Shown piece after piece: positions 32,418-45,117 of a stretch of 64,000 nt of DNA. Both the position numbers and the translations under genes were made by a program. The DNA lies in contig JAJUBI010000005.1 in assembly GCA_022419385.1 (NCBI GenBank), forward strand, positions 2,294,001 through 2,358,000, given 5' to 3'. A model generated the notes under the pieces. It worked only from the letters and a program-made list of their open reading frames with translations. It was not told the origin of the DNA and did not search any database. Positions within the stretch are counted from its first letter, which is position 1; each line of letters begins with the position of its first letter. This DNA is from Paraconiothyrium sp. Pb-2020. Its lineage: Eukaryota > Ascomycota > Dothideomycetes > Pleosporales > Didymosphaeriaceae.

Positions 32418-33818
32418 ATGGACGAAAAGGACCCGTCGCCTTTTGGCTGTATGTGATCGTGCGCCGCCCCAGTAGACCCTCTCTAACCTCGTATAGACAC
32501 GTTTTCAGCCGACTTCTTCGGCAACTCGAATGGCGACTTCGTCGATAATGGAGGACCCTCGTTGCTGAGCGACATGGAAGCTCAGCAACTAGACAGTTTC
32601 TTCTCGCATACAAACCCCTTCGGCCCCGACGCGGCTCCATCGGCCTTTGCTTTCCCTTCAGAAACGCCCGATCTGCTCGACAACTTCTCTGGCTGGTCCG
32701 CAGTACCGCCGGCAACTATACACAATATTTCTACCACAATACCCGATCAAGCTCTGCTTCACGGCTTCCATGCCGAGCAGAATTTCACACCTACACAGCA
32801 GACAAACCATTTCGCCAGCACTGCCGACGATCTACAGGCCGCGTCAACCCTCTATGCTCAAGCGCACCTACCTCAATCGCTGCCTTCGTACCAGCACCAG
32901 CCGAATGGCCGGTCTCATAGTTTCCACGGCGTGCCTTCCACAAACACACATGCCAATGGCTACGGGGCTAATGGTATTTCCCACGGCATACCTCTCGTTC
33001 CCACCCCTGCAACATCGAATGGTTTAATGCATGAGCAATTGGCTGCGTTGTTACCCCATCACGATGTTCCGGGTTCGATCGACAATACAATCACGTCACA
33101 GCTCGCTAACAGCACTGCACGCGCGGCTCACGAGGCTGAGCTCCGAGAGCGTACCCGACCTTCTCTGAAGAGAGCATATACGTATGGGACTGACAGTTCA
33201 TTCAACGAGACTGGATTCCAACCATCGTCGAAACATGAGAGCGAGGAAGTTGTGACCAAACGTTTGATTAGAGAGCTGCATCATGCGCAACCACTAGCTA
33301 GACCGCCCCCTGTCGGTAACAATGGTGCTATCATGCAGTCACCTACTGGTCACATCCACTTTCCACCTCCAGCCGGTGACTCGGAGAGTAACGAGGAAGG
33401 TGCGTCAGATGAATCATCCGCGGATGACGATGAGGAGAAGCGATTAAAAAAACGACGGAAACGGCCACAACCTGCGACGAATGGAAAGCGGAAAAGCGTG
33501 TCAGGCGCCGTCTCAAACAAGACTCGCAAAATGTCCGCTGACGATCGGGCCAAGAAGCCCAGACGAAAATCCATGGCCGGTTCAAAATCTCAACGTGAGA
33601 ACTTGAGCGAAGAACAGAAACGCAGCAACCATATTCTATCAGAACAAAAACGGCGAAATCTCATCAAGCGTGGGTTCGACGACTTGCACGACCTGGTACC
33701 TGAGATCCGAAATGGAGGTCTCAGCAAAAGTGGTGTTCTTACAGAGGCTGCCAACTTTTTGCAGCTCCTCATCGATGATAACAAGCGGTACTCTGCGCTA
33801 CTCGGTGCAGATGGATGA
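32418..33818 (+). CDS. bHLH transcription factor, 450 aa
   Basis: Exons 32418-32448 and 32497-33818 flank a 48 bp intron (gtatgt..tatag); joined start MDEKDPSPFG then TFSADFFGNSNG. The long N-terminal half is Asn/Ser/His/Pro-rich and probably a disordered activation region. Near the C-terminus a Lys-rich nuclear-localisation stretch (KRLKKRRKRP, then KKPRRK) precedes the bHLH domain. Its basic region is KRSNHILSEQKRRNLIKRGF, with the conserved His, Glu and Arg contacts of E-box binders. Helix 1, loop and helix 2 run through DLHDLVPEIRNGGLSKSGVL to LTEAANFLQLL. E-box (CACGTG-like) binding is predicted; the target pathway cannot be read from sequence. It resembles fungal INO4-like and similar bHLH proteins only loosely. 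Confidence 0.9.
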
Positions 33819-34823
33819 GCACAGGAACCTTGGGAATTCTACATTCACGGTCCCGCGCTCCTGTCCCAATCGGCGCTTCAGAAGGGTACCATATAAGTCT
33901 ATCCCTTGCTGACCCACCGCTCGACACCGTCTCGTCGCCAAGACGAGCGCCCAGGAGCATTCCTGTACCGCAATCCACCTTCGGCTGTATTGTTGTTATA
34001 ATCCGTGCTATCTGCGATTGTCTATGTCAACTACAACAGCGTAAGCGCATTGCGTTGGCATCGAAATCATATCATCGCCAAGGCAGACTGTGAAGCTCGG
34101 CCATTGTGAGTACGAAGCTGTACATGCTAAATGATACCCCTCACGAAGCAAAATAATGGAAGACGGATAGACTGTTGGATGATGCCTTTCAGTAGTGCTA
34201 TTGATAGAGGCAACAATGCATAGGAAAAGTAATGTTTTATCTCGATGATGTCTGCACTTACATCTGCGATGTGTTGTATAGCAACAGGGTGATTAGCTAC
34301 TAACAAGCAGAGTCATAAGGTATTCGTAAGGCTCAATGTGAGATACGGCTTTCACCAAGCGCTCGGGGGTCAGGATCTTGTTATACCAGAGTACACAAGC
34401 AAGGCCGTCCCATGCCTCCGGATGTTCGCCATGATAGACAAGATGTAGATATCTGCAAGTGGTTCGACTACTCCAGATGCTATATAATGGTCCATCTAGC
34501 TCTCGAGAAAGCTTCAGCTGCCGTGAAAAAAGGCAACTACCCAGAGTGGGTAGGCAAGCTCTTTGTGACGATCAAATACGGCACACCGATGCAATTCTCG
34601 CGGGGCATTGGGCTCGGCAAGATCCTCGGAGCAAAAACACGGTGGTGTACCACGTGCATCACACCAGCATGCAGGACATTGATCCGAAAATTGATATGGT
34701 ATATGCTGAGGCAGAAAAAGAAACGTTTTCAGTTGAGCCAGGATGAGAATATTGCTCATGCGGGCCTGGTCATCAGATGATAAATCTGTCTCCAACTGTA
34801 CCCATGGTCCGTAAAATGAAACC
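33819..34823. other. gene-free stretch
   Basis: 1 kb between the bHLH gene and the broken gene on the minus strand. Frames around 34412-34780 have no motif and lie antisense to the tail of the broken gene's readable frame. Confidence 0.35.
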
Positions 34824-35584
34824 TCAATCGTCCTCGTGGGCACTCGCCGTCCGTTCGACATAGAGCCAGTTCCCCTCGTTGGTCTTCTTCCACTCAATGG
34901 CATATATCCGGGCCTCCTCTTCGTCACGTGATCATCCTTCACGATCAAAGGCAGAAACCATGCACCCCACTCCTGGTCCCACACCCATTCTACTCACGAT
35001 CCAAGCATTGCCAAACCTTCTTCCACGCTTTTATGACCTTGCGCTAGTATCTGCCACTCATTTGCATCATCCCTAAGCTCCTACTCAGTCAAGTAGACAT
35101 GACTCCCCGATTTAGGATCCTCATAGTACCATTCAGACCACTGAAAGTCCCACTGCCACCTTTGCGTAGAAAATGCGTTGTGCGGATTCTTCGCTTGCCG
35201 AGGAAACCTCGGGAGATCAATAGCATTTTTCAGGTGATGTATGGCATCGTCCAAGTCACTTAGACCGATCTCAAGGGAATGATCCGGGCTAAAATGTGGC
35301 GGTATACGACATTGTCCGCGCCGCTTCATTTGTTGCTCGAAGGAGACAAGTTGAATTTGGAGGGCATCGAGACTAGCGCGTGTGGCTAAAGAAGTTGTTG
35401 CCTGCCCTATTTTTGGGGTTAATGACTCCGTAGTATGCTGATTCGGAAATCCGCTGCTTATGACTTCTGAAACTTTGTACTGTGACGGGTCCTCCTGGGA
35501 AGATTCGTAGGCGTGGATGCTGGTTTGTAGTTGAATAATTGCGCCTGTGAGTCTGCTCCAAGCGGCATCTAGAGCTCCGGGCAT
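34824..35584 (-). pseudogene. broken hypothetical gene (Trp/Tyr-rich repeat-like tail)
   Basis: From an ATG at 35584 a minus-strand frame runs to a TAG at 35081-35083. Its last 35 residues are Trp/Tyr-rich (QRWQWDFQWSEWYYEDP). The same frame then continues protein-like past the stop (DANEWQILAQGHKSVEEGLA), meets a TGA near 34985, and resumes with WDQEWGAWFLPL. A different frame carries a similar block (ARIYAIEWKKTNEGNWLYVE) to a stop at 34824-34826. The repeated Trp-Trp/Tyr blocks suggest one original protein with two in-frame stops and a frameshift. No good introns cover the lesions. An alternative is a truncated but functional 167-residue protein ending at the first stop. Confidence 0.5.
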
Positions 35585-35969
35585 GGTGAACAATATCCGT
35601 GTACTAATGAAAGGTAAATACTGGAAACACCTTATGTTGAGTAATGTGAATCTACATATTGCAACAGTTACCTTCTACATGGTTCTGCTTGTAGAGACCC
35701 AGACGGTGGCGGAAAGTGGGGCGATACGGCTTAGTCAGTGCTAATATGGTTAAGGTCACTGCGATCACAGTGCGTGCTCGATCCCGTCGCAAAACAGCGT
35801 GAAGCGGCGTAAGTCATCAAGGTTGTTAGGGAGACGTCAAAGGATCATCCAAAAGATCATCGAGCCGAATTTGTAATCTCTGTATACGACAGTTGTCGAT
35901 GCTATTCTGTCTACACCTGCGAATTTCTCAAATCATCTCACATTCTCACACTCGAACTTTCATTACAAT
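35585..35969. other. divergent intergenic stretch
   Basis: 385 bp between the broken gene (minus) and the GNAT gene (plus). Nothing recognisable. Confidence 0.4.
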
Positions 35970-36536
35970 ATGGCCGAAAGCGGAGTTAGCAAAGCTACGG
36001 ACAAACCCAAAATATTTGTACGGCCGGCCACAGAAACGGACATCCCCAGTATCGGCACCATCGGCGCTTACTATGTACTAAACACTGTCTCAACCTTCAG
36101 ATATACCCCAGCAACCAACGAAGAGCTGTTGGAAGCTTTTCGTAGTGTCAAACAAGATCATTTGCCATACCTCGTTGCAACAGAGAAAGCTTCTAATGCG
36201 ATCCTCGGTTATTGTTATGCGTCTCGATTCAGGCCCTCTAAGCTTGGTTACAGACACACGGTCGAGTTGAGCATATACTGCAAACCTGAACATGTATCAA
36301 AGGGCATCGGAGGTCGACTTCTGAAAGAGCTCCTTCTTATTCTTGAAGACACTAAGAAAAGTGCAGGAGACGGTTCAGAAGAAGGAAAAGTTGAAGTGAG
36401 GAGCTTGATTGCATGCATGGCAGTGGATGAAGCTGGTCCCAATGAGGGTTTGGCATTGAAGCGATTCTATGAGCGGTTCGGCTTTGAACAAGTTGGGCGT
36501 CTAAAAGGGGTGGGCTACAAGTTTGGACGATGGTAA
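35970..36536 (+). CDS. GNAT-family N-acetyltransferase, 188 aa
   Basis: Single exon from ATG 35970. The fold is visible in order: the N-terminal FVRPATETDIPSIGTIGAYY (beta1-alpha1), PYLVATEKASNAILGYCYAS (beta2-beta3), and VELSIYCKPEHVSKGIGGRL, which carries the acetyl-CoA binding motif A with the Gln/Arg-x-x-Gly-x-Gly/Ala-like loop (here SKGIGG). The C-terminal part is ALKRFYERFGFEQVGRLKGV with a conserved Tyr/Phe pattern. The order and the FRYTP-type segment are closest to phosphinothricin/pristinamycin-type acetyltransferases. It transfers acetyl from acetyl-CoA to an amine; the substrate is unknown. It has no neighbour that suggests a pathway. Confidence 0.88.
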   Translation: MAESGVSKATDKPKIFVRPATETDIPSIGTIGAYYVLNTVSTFRYTPATNEELLEAFRSVKQDHLPYLVATEKASNAILGYCYASRFRPSKLGYRHTVELSIYCKPEHVSKGIGGRLLKELLLILEDTKKSAGDGSEEGKVEVRSLIACMAVDEAGPNEGLALKRFYERFGFEQVGRLKGVGYKFGRW

Positions 36537-37335
36537 ATCTCCATATTCAGCACTTGAGTTTAACGTCTCGTGGACTAGACGTCAGCTGACACATGCATCA
36601 GGATCGATACGATTTATATGCAGCTTATCCTATAGTACAAGCGAGTCTTCTAGACCGCGCTGTGACACTGCGCTACGTTGTAGCCTGATGAGCGCGTCGG
36701 AACCGGAGCCTCGGACTACCTATGTAATTAATTGTCCTCACTACAGAGATCGGCATCTCACAACCGCTTTGACATTTTAAACAGCAACAACCAGGCTATC
36801 GTCTGTAACGTGTACTTGAAACATTCAGGATTAATCTGTATTACACACGCAAGAATTTAGGTAGATGTGCGCCAAATCAGGGTACATCACACTGATGTTG
36901 TGTGCATCTCGTGCAATGCCGCTGTGCAAAATCAGGTGGGAGAAGCTGTGGGCCTGTTCGTCATTTAAGTGGAAGCTTTTTCGAGCAAATGCGATGGGCG
37001 CGTGGCTCGGCTGCAAATATCAATCCTCGTTTCGATGGGAATAGGACGTCGAAACTTGGGGATCGTGGCAGATAGGATGACTAGAAAACCAGGCGATGTT
37101 GCAAATACGTACGCACTCGATTTCACTTTCCATATGGAGAACAGGTGATAAAGACGCATCTATGGATGCGAGCATCGCTCGTTCCGCGCTCCACCGGCGC
37201 GGCAAAACTATCTTCCAGCCCACATTTCTCCCTCGCTTAGAGCAACACCAGCTTGGCGCCGCAACCTCAAAATAATCGACCCTCAGTCCCGCTCACCACT
37301 TCCCACTCCGAAACACCACAACCACAACCGCCAAA
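36537..37335. other. intergenic stretch
   Basis: 800 bp before the ribosomal protein gene. No gene recognised; a promoter for eL43 is expected in the last few hundred bases. Confidence 0.4.
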
Positions 37336-37920
37336 ATGACCAAGCGCACGAAGAAGGTCGGAATCACCGGAAAGTACGGAACGCGCTACGGTGCTTCCCT
37401 GCGAAAGCAGGTCAAGAAGATGGAAGTGAGTGCTGCTGCACCGCGAGACGGAGGGAGACCGATGGCTGATTGCATTTGTGATAGATCACCCAGCACGCCC
37501 GGTACACATGCCAGTTCTGCGGAAAGAACGCTGTCAAGCGTGAGGCCGTTGGTACGTTACGAGGCTGCATTAGATGCGGCGGAGGCACATGCGGAGCGGT
37601 ATCCGGCATTGATCCGCTTCACATCTGCACTCTGCCCTCTATTTCAATCTGCCTCCAATCATCTATTTTTGTGGCATGCTAATCTGTCGCAGGTATCTGG
37701 AAGTGCCGATCATGCCGCAAGACCACTGCTGGTGGTGCCTACACCGTCTCGTAAGACACCCCTCCACGCACCTAATCATACGTCCCAATCGCGACCTAGT
37801 GTATCCGGAGCATTGCAATGAAACACTAGCGAATATCATTAACTCACATCACACAGTACTCCCGCCGCCGCCGCCACACGATCCACCATCCGTCGTCTGC
37901 GAGAGATTGCTGAGGTTTAA
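37336..37920 (+). CDS. 60S ribosomal protein eL43 (L37a/L43), 92 aa, four exons
   Basis: Exons 37336-37425, 37485-37551, 37693-37750 and 37857-37920; introns 59, 141 and 106 bp with gtgagt, gtacgt and gtaaga donors. The protein is 92 residues, the standard size, and reads MTKRTKKVGITGKYGTRYGA, then TQHARYTCQFCGKNAVKREA, the zinc-ribbon CQFCG and CRSCRKT, and ends TRSTIRRLREIAEV. It binds 25S/28S rRNA in the large subunit through the zinc ribbon. The many introns in such a small gene are typical of filamentous fungi. All four junctions are fixed by frame and family alignment, so the call is firm. Confidence 0.97.
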
Positions 37921-38576
37921 GCGGGGGAATGGCATTTGGGTGGGAGGCGTTCATCGAGCGTGTTTCATTATGCGGGCGGACAGTCATGTCGATGACGGAA
38001 TGGCGCGCTCTACGCATCTGGGTCCCGGTCGTGCCGGCCCTGTGACGATCATGGGTTTCTCGGGATTTTCATAAATCAAAATGGCATTTGAACGACAATG
38101 ATCGATTGCCTTCAAAGACCTGAGCGGTGATGGTGACATCCATATGCTAATATACAAGACTTGCTCGCTCACACAGCCATGTACACAAATCCGCATCTCG
38201 AGGTCTTCAAGGTACCGGCAAATCCATTTGATAGGGCTGCGCATGTCTAGTAGGCCCAGGGATAACACACCTGGCGGATCAATGGTGCTTCAGCGCCAAC
38301 GAAATATTCGCGAGAGCCCTTCATTTCAAGTTTCCAAGATTGTCACTTGGATTGCTGTACCGACTCTTCTCCTAGGAGCACGCGGTCCAGTCGTGACTTA
38401 ATCAGACCCCTATACCCTATAAAGATTGAAGGCCTGTCAATTCTCGTCACATGCTACAACTAACATGATGGTCTCCTAGCCAGCAATGGCGTGCCTCTTG
38501 GACGCCAGAATATTCGGTACACAATACAAAACAAGCTCCTGGATATCATGTTCCCCCCCTTGTCCACCTGCACCAC
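37921..38576. other. convergent 3' interval
   Basis: Gap of 656 bp between the stops of eL43 (plus) and the XPF gene (minus); terminators expected, no gene seen. Confidence 0.4.
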
Positions 38577-41434
38577 CTACAGACCCGGCACCACCAAATC
38601 CTCAAACACACTCCTATTGAAAAACCTATACACCCTCCTCCCCACATCTGTCCCAATCAACTTACACACCTCCTTCTCCCCCATGTTCGCCAACTCAATC
38701 AAACTCTCCACTTCGAGTGTAAGTGTCGTGACAATGCTCTCATTGACCCCCGGCAGCGCCCTCAACATATCCTGCGTGACCTGGCTAAAACTGCGCATAT
38801 CGTCGCCAGCCATTTTCGGGTCGAGGCCGAGCTGTACTGCGCGTAAAGGGTCTGGCTCCTCGGCCTGTTTCTTGAGCTCCATGAAAATCTCAGCTGTCTG
38901 GTAAGGGCTGGACGACCAGATGATTTTCAGGCGCGGGAACGCCAGCGTCAGCATGACGAGTTTAGACTGTAGGTCCGGGGCGTTCGCGATGCTCCCTGGG
39001 GCAGAGAGGTCGCTGAAGGGTTCTAGGGTGAAAGACTTGCCTGCGTCGAACTCAATGAGGAGCATGGGGGACTTGTAGTGCTCCATCATGCTTTCTACTT
39101 GATTGAAGAGGCGACCATTAGAAAAGGAACCAATGAGGTCGCGGACGGATTTGCGCTCGACGCAGATCTCGGGTGTCAGGACGTAGTCGCCGACTGTGAG
39201 CATGCAGGGAACTACCACGATGGATTTGCCATGGAGGAGGGAGGGGAGCGAGGAGCGAAACTCGCGGACATCGACGACGACACGTGGGGGCTGGGCGGTT
39301 GCGGCGAGGCGGCCTCCGCCTGCTATACGGGTGTTGATTGTGCGAAGGAAGGACTCTTCAGGCGCAAGGTTAGCGTGAGGGTTGATCGTCATGGCCATGT
39401 TCCCTCTCTCTTTGATGAGGCGTGTGAAAGCGTCTTTCTCCCGGCGGACACCTAAAAGGTAACGCTGCTCTTCCACGCTGCCACCGTAGTACATGAAGAA
39501 AACTTTGACGGTGCGATCGGTGTGTGACGAGCGGTAGACCTCGATGCGGCGGATGAAGGCAGCATCAGGCTCGTACATGATTACATAGCGAGGTTTCGTC
39601 TCTTCAAGAATATGCTCGTCGAGGTCGCCATCGTAGGGGTGGACGACAATAAGGTCGTTCACGTTGAAGAGCTCGTAGTAGTCTTCCATGTTGTCCAGAG
39701 GGTCAACACCGACTTCGCCTTTCTGCATAGCTTCCAACTCTGACGGCTGCAGTTCAGCCATCAGGCTCGCAATATGTGCATCACGATCGCCAGCAGTTCG
39801 GATTGCGCCTAATTCAGTACGCGTCGAGGCAGTTCCCAAGCCACCGCCGCGCATTCGTCTACGCTTGTTTGGTGGTGGCTTTCCAGTCCTGCCACTACCC
39901 ACTTTGTTCTCTGTGCTGGTATTGATAGCCTTTTGGTTCTCAGAGAAGAGCGCAGCGCTGAAATTTGTGAAGTCTCGTTTCCACGTCAGGTAGTTGCGCA
40001 ATTTGCGACGCATCAAGAATTTGGCGGAGGGCTCACTCTCCCTATCGTCTTGCTCATCCTCAGGCTTGACATACATGATCTGGAGATATTCGCGGATCTG
40101 TCTGCACGTGCCTTGGTCGCCGCACATGATTAGAATAGCACCATTCGACGAATCCTGTGGTGTCGGGTTCAGGTATGCATCTTGTTCGATTTCTTGAAGA
40201 ATCTCGGCGAGCTGGGCCCACTTCGGTTGCTCCTCCAGGACTGGCTCGAGAAAATCGACCACAGCGTCGTTGGAGCTTCTGACCAGATTGGCGTTAGAAA
40301 CTTTGCCCTTGTACACCCGTTGCTTTGCTACCGTGAAGATCGTGTCTGCGGCGTCAAGGAATAACCACGGGGACTGATTCTGCTTTGTTGAGCCTGGCGG
40401 GGGCTGTGATGCGGCCAACACAGTGTCCAGGTATCTATTGAAGTCCACCGCATCATACGTCAGGAGAGCATGCAAAATTGTCCGCAGAAGGGTAAGGTCT
40501 CGCACAACCTGTCGCGTCTTGAATGTTGTCCGATGCCATACTGGGTCCAGCTGCCGTCTGATGATGATATCGAAATTCCTGTGTAGCGCACTGTCCAGTG
40601 TCCAGTCCTCCATCTCGATGCCAGAATTACTCTTCCGCAGTTCGCTGATGCTGCACTCAACACATTCCAGCACAGCATTCTGAATGTCGCGCATCGCATC
40701 GGTCATGGGCACTTCCAGCTCAATGACTTCGGCTTTCTTGCGCCCTTCGAGCGAACTTGCGACCGCAACGTGATATCTTGGGTACAACGCGGGCTTCGAC
40801 AAGAACAAGTTCTTCATCATATTCGCTAGTGGCGCAAAGCCCGTAGTGAACGGCTCCGGGCTATCCGAGAATGCTTTCAAGAACCCGGCTTTATTCTTCT
40901 GCCTGTATATTCTCAGGATAAACGCTTCCAGGCTCGTCGCAAGGACCTTCTCAGCGTGAAGCACTACAACGCCCGTAACGGTCTCCGGATTAAGCAGGCC
41001 CGACAAGAAGTCGACAATCAGGATGCGCGACGTGATGCTGAAGATACCGCCTTGAGCATACATTTTCTCGCGTGTTCCCACACTCATCGAATCCGTATTT
41101 ACCAGGCTCAGCCCACGCGCTTTCGCTGCTTGGCTGACGGCCGCATGCTCCGCGAGCGCCTCGCCAATCCACACATTCTCACGTTCGTCGGCGCCAACAA
41201 CGACTATCAGATTGTTTCCGGCGGCATCGTACGAGTGGAGCAGGTTCGTGACTATGCGCAGTATGCCGAGCCCGCGGGCGAGAATCACGAGTTCGTCGTC
41301 CTCTCGCAATTCCTTGAAGATGTCCTGCTGGAATTCCTGACGTCATTGTTAGCGGTGCGGTAAATAAAAAGGTCACACAGGGTTTTTACGAGAGGCAGCG
41401 ACAGCTTCACGGGGGCTTGTGCATCGCTGGGCAT
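38577..41434 (-). CDS. XPF-type structure-specific DNA endonuclease (Rad1/Rad16), 934 aa
   Basis: Minus-strand exons 41434-41390 and 41336-38577 flank a 53 bp intron (gtaaaa..gtcag); joined start MPSDAQAPVKLSLPL then EFQQDIFKELREDD. The N-terminal half carries the degenerate helicase-like domain of XPF (LVILARGLGILRIVTNLLHS, SRILIVDFLSGLL). The ERCC4 nuclease motif reads GDYVLTPEICVERKSVRDL, the ERK-x3-D signature, inside VVDVREFRSSLPSLL. A C-terminal helix-hairpin-helix pair (LRALPGVNESIVTTLTLE) follows. With its partner (Rad10/ERCC1) it cuts 5' of lesions in nucleotide-excision repair and in interstrand-crosslink and recombination intermediates, in the nucleus. The length fits the fungal family. 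Confidence 0.95.
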
Positions 41435-42604
41435 TGGGGTGGTTATGGTTGTAATGAGAATGACGTGCGGTGCAGGTGGGGCCAAGGCGACGTGAGGAGA
41501 GGTTCGCGCATGCTTCGCGAGGTCACGCTTTTCTCTTTGCATCTAACCGCGTTGTGTGGCTACCATCCCATCGACCACTTTGCTGGTACATTATCTTCGT
41601 CAGGACCGAAACTCCTACTCTACGTTCTTGTCCCGAAACTACGATCTGTATTGTTCGAATATCGAAGCAGTATGTAGGCGGCACCTTTCAATGGTAGCCT
41701 GTAAACAGTACCGTATGCAGTGTATTGTACTGTTGACGTTCGAGATTCCTTACGATGACGCAAAGGAACTCTTGTTAAGGACACACTGCAAGGAACACAA
41801 CATCGTTCAAGCATGCAGACCTCAATTCCAGAAATACTCTTGTCGACGATGAAGGAAGGATTTCGGGCATTTGTGCTGGAACATACGATGATGCAACTCG
41901 GCATGTGATGCACAATTAGATGGAATGCCGATGCTCATGACCGTATGTTTGTGGTTCACCGCGATGAGTTGCAAGCTGAGAACGAATTGTTTAGTATGGC
42001 ACCCTGCTGGTAATTAAAGGACGTTCAGTCAAAGAAGTGATTCACAGGTAGTAAACGAACCGCTCGGATGAGGTGTTCTAACCTACAGAGCTGTACATGA
42101 CATCTAGTGCGATACAATGCTTACTGCTGTTAGTCATCAGCATTTCACTGACGTTATGGAGATATATAAACCTATGCAGCCTGTTAAATCAGATGTTAAG
42201 TGCCAGGTGGACTCTAGCACTGGAATAATAGATATCTAAAGCATGCTCAGACAGTTTCAAGGTCTCTTTCCAAATCTTCCCCAACATTGCTATAATGTCC
42301 TGACAAGGCAATTTGAGCACGTAGAACATTCTATAGGAAAGGAAAGAAAAGTAAAACCAGGATTTAGGTGCATAAATGACAAAGTTTCAAAACTACCCGC
42401 CTCCGTTTGACTCTGGACAACTATACAGTTGCTTCGGATATAAAGCTACCGGTCTAGTATCATTCCCCCAGACGAGCGGAAGCAAAGGGCCCCAATCTAC
42501 CTCCATGAAAGGTCCATGACGCGGCCCATAATTACAGCCCAACAACTGCATGTCGCTTGTCTTTCAAGGTACTTGCGCTCGGAGACCATGGCTTGCGCAT
42601 CTTC
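41435..42604. other. gene-free stretch, promoter of the XPF gene
   Basis: Nearly 1.2 kb with no recognised gene. The XPF start faces right, so its promoter lies here. Frames 41417-41913 are short and motif-free. Confidence 0.4.
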
Positions 42605-43327
42605 CTACGCAACCTGCTGATACGGCCTGCGCCTGAAAAGCCGCCACACTTTCCTGGCACCCTTCATAATTCGCCCTTTCTTCTTCTCCACACCCATCGC
42701 ATGCGCCGCACCAGGCGTACACACAATGACCTGCTGCTCGGTGGGACCACATACAGAGACGACTAATGATAAACCCGACGTGTTTTGACGAACATAGCGC
42801 TCAGGTGGAAGGAAAGATTCTAGGCTCTCTCTTGGGCGCGAAGCGACCGGTGTGAACGTGTAGCCCCGGGGTCCATCTGATAGGGGACGAGGAAGAGCGA
42901 CCGGGACGGAAACTACGCGGCGATGGCCACGGCGGGGGACGCTCAGAGTTTTGGTGACGCGGCACGAGGAGGTGGGGCGGACACCGTTGGCGCGGAGGAT
43001 GGGTATGGATGGGGGAGTGAAGGATCGCTGCAGCCGGGATTGTGTGACATTGGATCCAGAGACCGGAGGAAAACGATAGGTATGCTGGTCTGGCGGGCTG
43101 AGATGGCTTCCATTGTTTCGAGCAGTTGCAACGTGCGATGTCTTGATTGCCGCCTCGAAAGATTCGACGAATTCATTGGCCTTGGTAACGTCGATCCCCG
43201 GAAGGATTTGTCGCGTATACCGACGAATGTGAGCTGCTTTCTGAGCTCGCAGTGTGAATGATGGCTTTGTTGTGTTGATGGGTGTCAGATCGGGCGCCAT
43301 GAGTGTGATAGTGGCACTTGTGCTCAT
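42605..43327 (-). CDS. hypothetical protein, 240 aa
   Basis: Single minus-strand exon from ATG 43327. It is a hydrophilic, Arg/Pro/Ser-rich protein with no signal peptide, a helical AQKAAHIRRYTRQILPGIDV segment and NEFVESFEAAIKTS near the N-terminus, and a basic tail (KGARKVWRLFRRRP). The frame is long and the residue use is not random, so a real gene is likely. Short antisense frames at 42923-43261 are its shadows. I do not recognise the family; membrane or enzymatic features are absent. Confidence 0.55.
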   Translation of the reverse strand: MSTSATITLMAPDLTPINTTKPSFTLRAQKAAHIRRYTRQILPGIDVTKANEFVESFEAAIKTSHVATARNNGSHLSPPDQHTYRFPPVSGSNVTQSRLQRSFTPPSIPILRANGVRPTSSCRVTKTLSVPRRGHRRVVSVPVALPRPLSDGPRGYTFTPVASRPRESLESFLPPERYVRQNTSGLSLVVSVCGPTEQQVIVCTPGAAHAMGVEKKKGRIMKGARKVWRLFRRRPYQQVA

Positions 43328-45117
43328 GGTTTCTATTGTGATTCAACTGTATGATTGGCTGCTTTCCCTGCGTTGAGAATGGGAAGCTTATAGGAACACT
43401 ACTATCAAATAGAGGAGAAGTCAGGGTTCACAGGCAGAATTGGAGACAGGATGGGGTTCCACAAGATAAGATCGGTTGGAGGAACATTGTTAAGCACTCG
43501 CACAATTCACAGCCGCTGCTCAATCGGAGTCACAAGCTTTCACTGTTCACAATGTTGTAGTCTTTGATGTTGGAGAAATATGCCTCAGGAAAGCTTACTC
43601 CCCTATGCGTACGTCTGATAACTGAAAGTTACTTATGATGGGAACTTTCTAAGCCAGCCTTTTGACGCAGGATTGTGCTCCATCAATGACACTACAACAG
43701 GCAATAATACGCTAAAAAGTATCGTAGCGTACGTAGTTCGAAATCGCCTTTCTCTTTCAGAATATGGATCCAAAGCTAAGCAGCTATCCATAGTATGGTA
43801 GAGGAGAACCAGGTTTGCTTATGGAAGACGATACCACACCTAAGTCGTAATTACTTATCGCTAACCTGTGGGGCGCTGCGACTCTGTGCTTTAAGGTTAA
43901 CAGAGACAGGCTTGTTTGTCACCGCTTTAGCTTAGATCTTATTGGTTTGCTGAATGTTGGTGTGTTGCCACATCTCTATCCAAAAGTTACGCATAGGGGC
44001 ATGACGAGTCTCCAACGGTTGTGTTACATAATACTGTCCCGGATTTAGAACGAGTTCATATAGAGTAAATGGTTGCTGTCTAGAGGGGCGCATAAGATCG
44101 ATTCACTGAACGCTAAAAGCGACTTCAGAGCCAAAGTCTCTCATATTTGTTAGACCTTGTATACAATAACATCAACGGGAATCGTTGATATAAAGAACCC
44201 AAGCCTGCAGTATGGACTTCCTTCCGCCCTAGATTGTCGACCCTGTCCATGGCATGCCGCAAACGCACACTGTTGTCCTCGTTTGCAACTGATTTGTTCC
44301 TATTAAATACTACAACGAAAAAGGAGACTTAAGGAAAGCGTTTCTAAACGTTCGATTGATGTTTCCGGACGCCGGCCAGTGCTGGTGCTCAGCTTGGTTC
44401 GACCGGTCTCGATTGCCGACCGGTGCTCGTCTCAATATCTTCATCTCCCAGGATTAAGTGAAGCCATCCGCTAGCTCGGGAATGTAGTTGGAGGTGTATC
44501 CAATAGACTCGGTGATAGATCGGAACGTATGATGCTTGGAGAATTCTCGCAAGGAAGCGGCCGTCGCGCTTAAATTTTGTTAACCGTGTAACTAGCTCAG
44601 GGGACCTCAGAAGATTTTGTGGCCTCAGCGCGTGGATACCGTTCACGTAAGAAACCATGGTATTTGTAGCGGACGATTTAGGGACTTTGGCATTCGATCA
44701 CTATGGCATTTTCTGGAAAAGATTTGCAAAGAACGTAGAGTCGGCGAATCGACTCCCTTCATACCGAGTGTTCAGATGGCTATCAACTGGGCCGTGTAAT
44801 TTGGACATGGGACGGATGTACGTAGGCTAAATCAAGATCCAAGATGAATGAGGTGGCCCGAGGTGAAAGCATGGAGAAGACCATTTTCTTTGGTAATGGC
44901 CAGAATCGTGGTTCTTTCACCTCGCTAGGATGCACTCATTATCATGAAGATTTGCCACCAGCTTTCAACTATCCCCGGTTGGCGCAACAGTCGAGGTCAA
45001 CGTATATACTGGTGCTTCGAGCTGGACTCTGGTTCAAGGAGTTGGACCGAGTCGATGATATTGTTGCCTTTAGTGGCCTAGTTTTCCGTGAGCTACGCTC
45101 GGTAAGGCATGCATCGA
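43328..45117. other. gene-free stretch
   Basis: 1.8 kb with no convincing gene. The frame 44844-45299 overlaps the 3' end of the Rpr2-type gene antisense and lacks motifs; 44389-44658 is also motif-free. No transposon ends were recognised. Confidence 0.4.
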
